From positions 1 through 13,791 of the forward strand of contig JAPKAJ010000034.1 in assembly GCA_028825345.1 (NCBI GenBank): 13,791 nt of DNA, written 5' to 3'. Each line of letters opens with the position of its first letter. Position 1 is the stretch's first letter. Below, in pieces: positions 6,736 through 13,501 of this stretch. The position numbers were made by a program, and so were the translations under genes. The stretch comes from Arenicellales bacterium (lineage in GTDB: Bacteria; Pseudomonadota; Gammaproteobacteria; Arenicellales; UBA868). Below the pieces are notes generated by a model, which saw only the letters and a program-made list of their open reading frames with translations, searched no databases and had not been told where the DNA came from.

Positions 6736-7937
6736 GTTCTTCAGCACCTGAAGCAGAGGCCCTGGATCCAGGCCTGACAAAACTGTTACATGACCTCGTC
6801 TCTTTTGATACGACCAGTCGTAACTCCAATCTTGAGCTTATAACTTACGTAGAGGAATATCTCAGTCGTTTCGGAATCGCCAGTCAGCGGATTCATGATG
6901 AAACTGGAGGCAAGGCCAACCTGTATGCCACCATTGGACCCCAGGACTTACCTGGGGTGATGTTGTCGGGGCACACCGACGTCGTCCCAGTCGACGGACA
7001 GCCCTGGTCTACCGATCCTTTTTCGGTTGCGATGAAGGGTGGACGTTTTTTTGGCCGCGGCACCGCCGACATGAAAGGCTTTATTGCCTGCGTACTTGCG
7101 CAGGTGCCTCAAATGCTTGAAATGCCGCTACAGACGCCAATCCATATAGCCCTTTCCTACGATGAAGAAATTGGCTGTATCGGCGTGCACCGACTGCTGG
7201 ATCTTTTGAAGACCTTGCCGGTGTGCCCGGCTATGGGGGTTGTCGGCGAGCCTACCAGTATGAAAATAATCAACGCCCATAAAGGCAAACAAGGGTGGCG
7301 CGTTAATGTCCGCGGCCGAGCCGCGCATTCCGCTTATCCGGTCGAGGGTGTCAATGCGGTAGAGATCGCTGCAGAACTGATTTGTCATATACGACGGATC
7401 TATTCGACAGTGCCCGAGACGGGCCCGATCGATAGCGCTTATCGTGTACCCCACAGCACGTTGCATGTGGGGCCGATTCATGGCGGTAGGGCACTGAATA
7501 TAGTGCCAGATGAGTGTGAGTTCAGTTTCGAAGTTCGCCATTTGCCCCAAGAGACCGCGCAGGGATATTTTCAGCAGATTGTCAGTTATGCCGAGGAAGT
7601 ACTTGTGCCATTAATGCGCGCAGTAGACCCACAAACCGGAATCTCCTTTGAAGCGCTTGCCGGATACCCGGGTTTGCGCACAGCAGACGATGCTCCGGTC
7701 GTACGTTTCATCCAGACGCTGCTGGATGATGCCCAGACGCCAGGAAAAATCAGTTTTGGTTCAGAGGCGGGGTTATTCGGTGAGCAGGTGGGCGTACCTT
7801 GTGTCGTCTGCGGTCCCGGAAGCATTCTGCAGGCTCATCGACCGGATGAGTACGTAGATGTTGGGCAATTGGCTCATTGCTGGGATTTTCTGGGCCGATT
7901 GATTAGTCATCTTCAAACAGAGCGCTTGCCTGTTTGA
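6732..7937 (+). CDS. argE: M20-family deacylase, ArgE-like (acetylornithine deacetylase family)
   Basis: This 401-residue zinc metallopeptidase-fold enzyme removes acyl groups from amines. The first metal ligands are in G-H-T-D-V-V-P (H81, D83), followed by G-R-G-T-A-D-M-K-G with bridging D113, S-Y-D-E-E-I-G with the catalytic E145 and E146, then G-E-P-T-S-M and, near the C-terminus, Q-A-H-R-P-D-E-Y with the last His ligand. N-A-H-K-G and G-H-I/G-P-I-H-G-G-R-A-L-N-I blocks match ArgE rather than DapE or carboxypeptidase G2. It starts at a GTG within the GTGA overlap with DUF1028, so it is translationally coupled to that gene. Its place in a catabolic operon, away from other arginine genes, argues that the natural substrate may be an N-acyl amine or N-acyl amino acid intermediate rather than N-acetylornithine. 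The symbol records family similarity only. Confidence 0.85.
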   Translation: MSSSAPEAEALDPGLTKLLHDLVSFDTTSRNSNLELITYVEEYLSRFGIASQRIHDETGGKANLYATIGPQDLPGVMLSGHTDVVPVDGQPWSTDPFSVAMKGGRFFGRGTADMKGFIACVLAQVPQMLEMPLQTPIHIALSYDEEIGCIGVHRLLDLLKTLPVCPAMGVVGEPTSMKIINAHKGKQGWRVNVRGRAAHSAYPVEGVNAVEIAAELICHIRRIYSTVPETGPIDSAYRVPHSTLHVGPIHGGRALNIVPDECEFSFEVRHLPQETAQGYFQQIVSYAEEVLVPLMRAVDPQTGISFEALAGYPGLRTADDAPVVRFIQTLLDDAQTPGKISFGSEAGLFGEQVGVPCVVCGPGSILQAHRPDEYVDVGQLAHCWDFLGRLISHLQTERLPV

Positions 7938-7965
7938 TGGGGTATTTACCGAAAGGGAGGACATC

Positions 7966-8991
7966 ATGAAAACCATATACAGCGAACAGCACCGGCTGCG
8001 TGATGCGAAAACTGAGCTTTACGGGGGTCAGCTGGTTAAACCTTTTGAGCGACCCTCACGGGCCGATATGGTGATCAAGGCGGTACGTCAGTCCAATCTT
8101 GGGAAGATCAAAGAGCCCACGTCATATCCGCTGGACCCGGTACTGGCAGTGCACGACGCTGATTTTGTTTCTTTCCTGGAGACTGCCTGGGATGAGTGGC
8201 ACCAGGTTGGGTACGCGGGCGAGGCGATGGCGACTGTCTGGCCGGCCAGGCGCATGCAGTGTCGAGTGCCGCGTTTTATCGAGGGCAAGATCGGATATTA
8301 CGCGATGGCCGCAGAGACCACGATCACCGAGGGCACCTGGCCTGCAGCGCTGGCCTCCAAGGATGTCGCGCTGACTGGGGCGCAGGGCCTACTGGCGGGT
8401 GAGCGCGGCATATTTTCACTGTGCCGGCCCCCTGGCCATCACGCCGCACGCGATATGTTTGGCGGTTATTGCTTTTTGAACAATGCGGCTATCGGGACCC
8501 AGTATTTACGCGATAACGGTGCTGAGCGCGTTGCTATACTGGACGTCGATTTTCATCATGGTAATGGCACCCAGGACATTTTCTACGAGCGCGATGACGT
8601 ACTTTTCTGTTCATTGCACGGCGATCCCGAAGATGCTTTCCCGCATTTTCTTGGTTACGCAGATGAGATGGGGTTGGGCGCTGGTATGGGCTACAACCGT
8701 AACTATCCGATGCCGCCAGGCACACCATTCTCAAAATGGGGCGAATCACTATCCAACGCACTTGAGCACATCGATGAGTTTGCACCACAGTACCTGGTGG
8801 TATCCCTTGGGGTGGATACTTTTGAAAACGACCCGATCAGTTTCTTTAAGTTGACAACTCCTGATTACCTGACAATGGGCGAGATGATTGGCGCTCTGAA
8901 TATACCGACGCTGTTTGTGCTCGAGGGGGGTTATGATATCGACGAAGTCGGTATCAACGCGGTCAATGTGCTAAGGGGCTACGAGAGTTGA
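7966..8991 (+). CDS. aphA: Acetylpolyamine amidohydrolase (class II HDAC-like)
   Basis: This 341-residue enzyme should hydrolyse N-acetylated polyamines such as N-acetylputrescine to free amine and acetate. It shows the arginase/deacetylase active site: paired histidines H158-H159 in P-G-H-H-A, zinc ligands D195 and H197 in D-V-D-F-H-H-G-N-G and D284 in L-G-V-D-T, and catalytic Y323 in E-G-G-Y-D. From memory, these numbers and the length are the same as in the Mycoplana ramosa acetylpolyamine amidohydrolase. The acidic residues E106 and E117, which in that enzyme attract the polyamine at the narrow entrance, are present too. The gene starts 28 bp after argE behind GGGAGG (7955-7960), so it likely continues the same transcript. 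It is not a histone deacetylase in function. Small acylated diamines are the probable substrates. Confidence 0.9.
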   Translation: MKTIYSEQHRLRDAKTELYGGQLVKPFERPSRADMVIKAVRQSNLGKIKEPTSYPLDPVLAVHDADFVSFLETAWDEWHQVGYAGEAMATVWPARRMQCRVPRFIEGKIGYYAMAAETTITEGTWPAALASKDVALTGAQGLLAGERGIFSLCRPPGHHAARDMFGGYCFLNNAAIGTQYLRDNGAERVAILDVDFHHGNGTQDIFYERDDVLFCSLHGDPEDAFPHFLGYADEMGLGAGMGYNRNYPMPPGTPFSKWGESLSNALEHIDEFAPQYLVVSLGVDTFENDPISFFKLTTPDYLTMGEMIGALNIPTLFVLEGGYDIDEVGINAVNVLRGYES

Positions 8992-9026
8992 TCAGAGGGT
9001 CTGCAGGTTAAGTTCGGCGATAGATC

Positions 9027-9719
9027 ATGAGTCAGATTCAGTTGATCAGTTCAGCCGTATGTCCTTTTGCCCAACGCAGTCGTATCGTCCTGGCAGAAAA
9101 GCGAATGGATTTCGAATTGATAGAGATTGATCTTCATCAAAAGCCAAAGTGGTTTGAGAAGATTTCCCCATATAGCAAGGTTCCAGTTTTACTGCATGGT
9201 GATGCTGTGATCTACGAGTCATCGGTAATCAATGAATACCTGGATGAAATAACCCCAAGCCATAGCCTGCTTCCGTCCTCTCCTTTAGAACGCGCTGGCG
9301 CACGTATATGGATCGATTTTGATAACACTAAGATCACTCCCATCTTCTACAAGGTCTTGCTGTGTCAAGATGAAATAGTACAAGAGCAGCTAAAAAAGCA
9401 GATGATAGAGCATTTACATTTTCTCGAGCGCGAGGGTTTTTCGAATACTGATAGCGGACCATTCTGGTTTGGACGATCGTTGTCTCTGGTGGATATCGCG
9501 TTGTATCCGCATTTTGAGCGCTTTGGGGTTTTGGCTCATTATCGGGATCTCGAGTTACCAACTGATTGCAAAAAGATACGTACATGGCTTAACGCGATGA
9601 AAGAGTTGCCGAGTGTTCGCCAGACAGCAAATGACGATGCCTATCATATCGCGGCCTACGAAACGTATGCATATGGCACTGCATCGGGAACAACCGCGAA
9701 AGATATGCAGATGGCCTGA
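9027..9719 (+). CDS. Glutathione S-transferase family protein, omega/SspA-like
   Basis: This 230-residue protein has an N-terminal thioredoxin-like domain (about 1-80) and an all-helical C-terminal domain (about 90-215). The C-P-F-A-Q-R motif puts a Cys at residue 12, as in omega-class transferases and dehydroascorbate-reductase-like proteins, rather than the Tyr or Ser of other classes. The glutathione-binding V-P (52-53) and E-S-S (64-66) are present. Such enzymes act in thiol transfer, reductive deglutathionylation or isomerisation of ring-cleavage products, and in this setting a detoxifying or isomerising role is possible. The gene is clearly more AT-rich than its neighbours: 23 of 60 bases are G or C at 9121-9180 and 20 of 60 at 9361-9420, against 39 of 60 at 8221-8280. 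This suggests separate acquisition. Its ribosome binding site is weak. Confidence 0.82.
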   Translation: MSQIQLISSAVCPFAQRSRIVLAEKRMDFELIEIDLHQKPKWFEKISPYSKVPVLLHGDAVIYESSVINEYLDEITPSHSLLPSSPLERAGARIWIDFDNTKITPIFYKVLLCQDEIVQEQLKKQMIEHLHFLEREGFSNTDSGPFWFGRSLSLVDIALYPHFERFGVLAHYRDLELPTDCKKIRTWLNAMKELPSVRQTANDDAYHIAAYETYAYGTASGTTAKDMQMA

Positions 9720-9794
9720 CGTGCCTTTGTATGTACTTTGCCTAAAACCAAGCAGATATCTGATAACACCCTATTTAAGATAACCCAGACGACG

Positions 9795-9800
9795 AAAGGA
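9795..9800 (+). promoter_or_regulatory. Ribosome binding site fixing the aminotransferase start
   Basis: AAAGGA is placed 6 bases before the ATG at 9807. An upstream in-frame TTG at 9738 would add 23 residues that do not resemble the N-terminus of class III aminotransferases, so the ATG at 9807 is preferred. Confidence 0.55.
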
Positions 9801-9806
9801 ATTCCT

Positions 9807-11210
9807 ATGACCACGGCCAGTACGAAATACGATACCCAGTCGATCTGGCGAAAAGATCGCGATCACAACATTCATCCGTGGACCGATTTCGCCTCTTTCA
9901 AGGATCAAGGCTCTATGGTGATGTCCCATTCAGACGGAGTTTACGTATTCGATTCTGACGGTAATCGCTATATAGATGGCATTGGTGGGTTGTGGTGCGT
10001 CAACATTGGTTATGGCAATGAGGAGATGGCGCAGGCAATTGCCGACCAGGTACGCCAGATTCCCTACTACTCGACTTTTAATCACCTGACCACGCCGCCT
10101 GCGGCCACACTGGCAGCGAAGCTTGCCGAGTTGACACCGGGATCTTTAAACCATGTTTTTTTAGGTACCGGCGGATCGATGGCGAATGATTCGGCAGTAC
10201 GCATCATTCATTTTTATTTCAATCGTCTTGGCCAAACCAGCAAGAAAAAAATTATTGCCAGAACCGATGGTTATCATGGCAGCACCTATCTTGCGATGTC
10301 GATGACGGGCGTTACCTTCGATCACCAGGGTTTCGATCTGGCGCCGGACCTGGTGCACCATATTCCCTCACCCAATACCTATCGCCGCCCCGATGGCATG
10401 AGCGAAGAGGAGTTCTGCACTGAAAAGGTAGCGGATCTGGAGAACAAGATCGTCGAACTGGGAGCGGAGAATGTCGCCTGTTTTATTGCCGAGCCGATCA
10501 TGGGCGCAGGTGGTGTGATTGTGCCACCGGCAGGTTATCACCGGCGTACCCGTGAGGTTTGTGACAAGTACGATGTGCTTTATATATCCGATGAGGTGGT
10601 AACCGGGTTTGGACGGCTTGGCCATTTCTTTGCTTCCGAAGCGGTTTTTGACCTGGTACCAGACGTGATTACTTGTGCCAAAGGCATCTCCTCTGGCTAC
10701 CTGCCACTGTCAGCGACGATCCTCTCTGAGAAAATCTATGACGTCATCAGTGTGCCTCAGGCCGAAGGCGCGATGTTCACACATGGCTTTACCTATTCGG
10801 GTCACCCGGTGGTCTGTGCGGCTGGGGTCAAGAATATCGAGATCATGGAGCGTGAGAATATCTGCGGGCACGTTCGTGAATGGGGCCCTTACTTTGAATC
10901 CCAACTACAGGGTCTGCGTGATTATCCGATTGTGGGTGATGTACGTGGCAGTCACTTCATGATGTGTATCGAGAACGTAGCGGATAAAAAAACCAAGGCT
11001 TTGCTGCCAGATGAGGTGGGCATTGGCGGTCGCATTGCACGGCATTGTCAGGAGCGGGGTTTGATCGTGCGACCGATTGCGCATCTCAATGTCATGTCAC
11101 CTCCGCTGATACTGGATCGGGAGCAGATCGATACGATGGTGGGCATTCTGCACGAGAGCATCCAGGCAACCATGGATGAGCTGGTTCGTGAGAATCTCTG
11201 GAGCGGCTGA
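9807..11210 (+). CDS. Class III PLP aminotransferase, polyamine/omega-amino-acid type (SpuC-like)
   Basis: This 467-residue fold-type I enzyme transfers an amino group from a terminal amine to pyruvate or another oxo acid. The PLP lysine is K292 in C-A-K-G-I-S-S-G-Y, and the pyridine-nitrogen Asp is D262 in S-D-E-V-V-T-G-F-G-R. Substrate-side blocks G-G-L-W-C-V-N-I-G-Y-G, N-D-S-A-V-R and D-G-Y-H-G-S-T match the putrescine/polyamine:pyruvate group typified by SpuC, and H-G-F-T-Y-S-G-H-P is the usual dimer-interface phosphate motif. Position between an acetylpolyamine amidohydrolase and a carbamoylputrescine amidase, both of which release putrescine-like amines, supports a diamine substrate. 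Beta-alanine or taurine as donor cannot be ruled out. The aldehyde product would need a dehydrogenase that is not in this window. Confidence 0.9.
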   Translation: MTTASTKYDTQSIWRKDRDHNIHPWTDFASFKDQGSMVMSHSDGVYVFDSDGNRYIDGIGGLWCVNIGYGNEEMAQAIADQVRQIPYYSTFNHLTTPPAATLAAKLAELTPGSLNHVFLGTGGSMANDSAVRIIHFYFNRLGQTSKKKIIARTDGYHGSTYLAMSMTGVTFDHQGFDLAPDLVHHIPSPNTYRRPDGMSEEEFCTEKVADLENKIVELGAENVACFIAEPIMGAGGVIVPPAGYHRRTREVCDKYDVLYISDEVVTGFGRLGHFFASEAVFDLVPDVITCAKGISSGYLPLSATILSEKIYDVISVPQAEGAMFTHGFTYSGHPVVCAAGVKNIEIMERENICGHVREWGPYFESQLQGLRDYPIVGDVRGSHFMMCIENVADKKTKALLPDEVGIGGRIARHCQERGLIVRPIAHLNVMSPPLILDREQIDTMVGILHESIQATMDELVRENLWSG

Positions 11211-11269
11211 CCACCTCTGGCACGGGTCGCCATCATCCTGAGTAAAAGCAACAACTGTACGGCACTATC

Positions 11270-12139
11270 ATGAGAGAAGTCGTTATTGCCGCCACGCAAA
11301 TGGCCTGCAGTTGGGACACCGATGCCAATGTGGATCGTGCTGAGGCGCTGGTGCGCCAAGCCGCCAGTCAGGGGGCAAACGTTGTCTTGATACAGGAACT
11401 GTTTCAAACCCCGTATTTCTGTGCCGAGCAGAAGCACGAGTACCGGGATCTCGCCCAGCCGCTGGAAGGTCATCCGGTAATCGCCCACATGCAAGATCTT
11501 GCCCGTGAGTTGCAGGTGGTTATGCCGGTCAGTTTTTTTGAAAAGGCAAACACGGCGTTATTCAACACAGTGGCTATCGTAGATGCCGATGGCTCGGTGC
11601 TTGGCAAGTACCGCAAGAGCCACATTCCGGATGCCATTGGCTACCAGGAGAAGTTCTATTTCAGCCCGGGTGATACAGGGTTTCGGGTTTGGCACACGGC
11701 TGCAGGCTGTATTGGTGTCGGTATCTGCTGGGATCAGTGGTTTCCCGAAGCGGCACGTGCCATGACACTGATGGGTGCCGAGATCCTGCTCTACCCCACC
11801 GCTATTGGCTGCGAGCCACGGGCGCCAAAGATTAACTCACGCGCCCACTGGACCCGCGTGATGCAGGGGCATGCTGCAGCCAATCTGGTCGCACTCGCTG
11901 CCAGTAACCGTATTGGCAAAGAGACCTGGGATACAGACACCATGAATTTCTACGGGGGTTCTTTTATTGCAGGCCCAGAAGGCGAGATTTGTGCCCAGGC
12001 CAGTGAAGACCGCGAAGAAATCATCACAGCCCGTTTTGATCTCGACGTGTTGCGTTCACAGCGTCTGGAGTGGGGGATTTTTCGTGATCGGCGTCCCGAT
12101 CTTTATCAATCTCTGGGCACGCTCGATGGCACAGCTTGA
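11270..12139 (+). CDS. aguB: N-carbamoylputrescine amidase
   Basis: This 289-residue nitrilase-superfamily enzyme hydrolyses N-carbamoylputrescine to putrescine, CO2 and ammonia, the second step of agmatine use. The catalytic triad is E43 in L-I-Q-E-L-F, K116 in K-Y-R-K-S-H and C153 in G-V-G-I-C-W-D-Q-W-F-P-E. The opening V-I-A-A-T-Q-M-A-C-S-W-D and the blocks Q-E-K-F-Y-F-S-P-G-D-T-G and A-S-N-R-I-G-K-E match the AguB branch closely, and the length is normal. Beta-ureidopropionase is the main alternative but fits less well. The usual partner agmatine deiminase (aguA) is not in the window. The gap to the aminotransferase is 59 bp with a weak ribosome binding site. The product putrescine would be a natural substrate for the neighbouring aminotransferase. 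Confidence 0.92.
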   Translation: MREVVIAATQMACSWDTDANVDRAEALVRQAASQGANVVLIQELFQTPYFCAEQKHEYRDLAQPLEGHPVIAHMQDLARELQVVMPVSFFEKANTALFNTVAIVDADGSVLGKYRKSHIPDAIGYQEKFYFSPGDTGFRVWHTAAGCIGVGICWDQWFPEAARAMTLMGAEILLYPTAIGCEPRAPKINSRAHWTRVMQGHAAANLVALAASNRIGKETWDTDTMNFYGGSFIAGPEGEICAQASEDREEIITARFDLDVLRSQRLEWGIFRDRRPDLYQSLGTLDGTA

Positions 12140-12217
12140 ATTGCGCTGGCTAATTTGCCATCAATGATCCGACTAACGAGCGGACTGTAACCCAGTAGGT
12201 AGCAGGCTTAAGGCTAT

Positions 12218-13267
12218 ATGGATTTCAGTATTCAGCTGTCAGCGGACTATCCGGATAAAAATTACGGCGGAGACAAGGTCTATCAGGACATGCTCGACCA
12301 GGCGATTCTGGCGGATCAGTACGGTTTCGATGCGGTGTCGATCACTGAACATCACCTCATCAATTGCCTGATGATGCCGGCACCTCTTCAATTCGCTGTC
12401 AAGATTGCAGCGCACACTAAGAACATCAAGATCATGACGTCGGTGGTGGTGTTGCCGCTGCACGATATGCGCGTTTACGCCGGAGAAGTGGTGGTTGCCG
12501 ATATATTGACCGAGGGTCGATTGTTACTGGGCGTGGGCCGAGGTGCTTTTAAATATGAGATGGAGCGCCTTGGGGTACCTATGGGCGAGACCCGAGCTCG
12601 GTTCGATGAATCGTTGGATGTGTTACAGGCGCTTTTGACCGAAGAAGAGGTCAGTTGGAATGGCGAGTATTATCAGTTTGATCCGCTGACCATCATGCCG
12701 CGTCCGGTTCGCCCCGGGGGTCCTCCGATTGTGATTGCGGTGATGAACCCGGAGGGCATATACCACTGTACCCGACGCGGTTTTCATATCCAGACCACCC
12801 CGTTGTCGGGCGATCACCAGTTACTGGTGGATCAGGTGGCCGCATTCAAGCGGGCCAAGGCTGAGATGGGCGGGAAAGGACAGGGCCTCTCCCTCAGTCT
12901 ATCGCGGGTCGGGTTTCTGGCCAGCAGCGAGGCTGAAAAACAGGAGCGAATCCGCGAAGCCTATGACTATTACAGTCGCTTCGATAATGTCTATACGGGC
13001 CCGGGCCTGGTCGATGCCGGAATGATCCGCCCGTTACCGCGCAAGCAAAGTATGAAAGAGCTGGCCGAGAGTTTATTGATATGTACCCGCCAGGAGATGA
13101 TCGACAAGCTCGCACCCTATGCCGAACTGGGTATCGATCGGTTGATCCTGAGCCCCAATTTTGGTTCGGATCCGCAACTGACCCGTGACGCCTTACAGCA
13201 TTTTGCACAAGACGTCATGCCGTTTTTTATCGACTCCAGTTCGGCCCGGGCCACTGCAACCCTCTAA
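12218..13267 (+). CDS. Luciferase-like (LLM class) flavin-dependent monooxygenase
   Basis: This 349-residue TIM-barrel protein belongs to the bacterial luciferase-like group, which uses reduced FMN (or F420 in some branches) to oxygenate a substrate. Visible hallmarks are the N-terminal beta-strand, the helix D-Q-A-I-L-A-D-Q-Y-G-F-D, the loop T-E-H-H-L (E44, H45, H46) near the flavin, V-L-P-L-H-D-M-R, the flavin-phosphate strand G-V-G-R-G (105-109), the adjoining R-A-R-F-D-E-S-L-D-V-L helix, and M-P-R-P-V-R-P before the next strand. The LuxA-like features favour FMN, but no flavin reductase lies nearby. It starts a new sub-block of tautomerase-like and hydrolase genes. Related enzymes open pyrimidine rings (RutA) or N-methylpyridinium rings, so a nitrogen heterocycle or ring ketone is a reasonable guess, not a proven one. 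Confidence 0.87.
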   Translation: MDFSIQLSADYPDKNYGGDKVYQDMLDQAILADQYGFDAVSITEHHLINCLMMPAPLQFAVKIAAHTKNIKIMTSVVVLPLHDMRVYAGEVVVADILTEGRLLLGVGRGAFKYEMERLGVPMGETRARFDESLDVLQALLTEEEVSWNGEYYQFDPLTIMPRPVRPGGPPIVIAVMNPEGIYHCTRRGFHIQTTPLSGDHQLLVDQVAAFKRAKAEMGGKGQGLSLSLSRVGFLASSEAEKQERIREAYDYYSRFDNVYTGPGLVDAGMIRPLPRKQSMKELAESLLICTRQEMIDKLAPYAELGIDRLILSPNFGSDPQLTRDALQHFAQDVMPFFIDSSSARATATL

Positions 13268-13296
13268 AGTATTATTTTTATTTAAGGAGAACTTAA

Positions 13297-13494
13297 ATGT
13301 CCCTGATCCAAGTACAGATGTTTTCGGGCCGCACCCCCGAACAAAAACGAAACCTAGTGCGCGCCTTGACTGATGCTTTTGTGCAAACCGTCGGTAGCAC
13401 GCCCGATGCTGTCGATGTGATCCTGACTGATATCGAGAAAAGCGATTGGGCTCGAGGCGGTGAACTCTTTTCTGATAAGGTTTTGGGTGGTTAG
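13297..13494 (+). CDS. 4-oxalocrotonate tautomerase-like small protein without Pro1
   Basis: This 65-residue protein has the length and pattern of 4-oxalocrotonate tautomerase: an initial beta-strand, G-R-T-P-E-Q-K-R-N-L-V-R-A-L-T-D-A-F (11-28), a second strand V-D-V-I-L-T-D and W-A-R-G-G-E-L-F-S-D near the C-terminus. The family works with an N-terminal proline, exposed after removal of Met, as the general base. Here the second codon is Ser (TCC), and the next residues align without a gap, so the proline is replaced rather than shifted. The Arg of the G-R motif is kept. AAGGAGA (13284-13290) is 6 nt before the ATG, which fixes the start. It may be a catalytically altered member or have a different role. 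It sits 29 bp after the LLM monooxygenase and 7 bp before the hydrolase. Confidence 0.85.
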   Translation: MSLIQVQMFSGRTPEQKRNLVRALTDAFVQTVGSTPDAVDVILTDIEKSDWARGGELFSDKVLGG

Positions 13495-13501
13495 CGATCG
13501 G

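Noticed and set aside
9738..9806. TTG start and possible promoter before the aminotransferase, including the palindrome CAGATATCTG at 9753-9762
   Set aside because: The TTG lacks a ribosome binding site; no -35/-10 pair with acceptable matches and spacing was found; a 10-base palindrome alone is weak evidence for a site.
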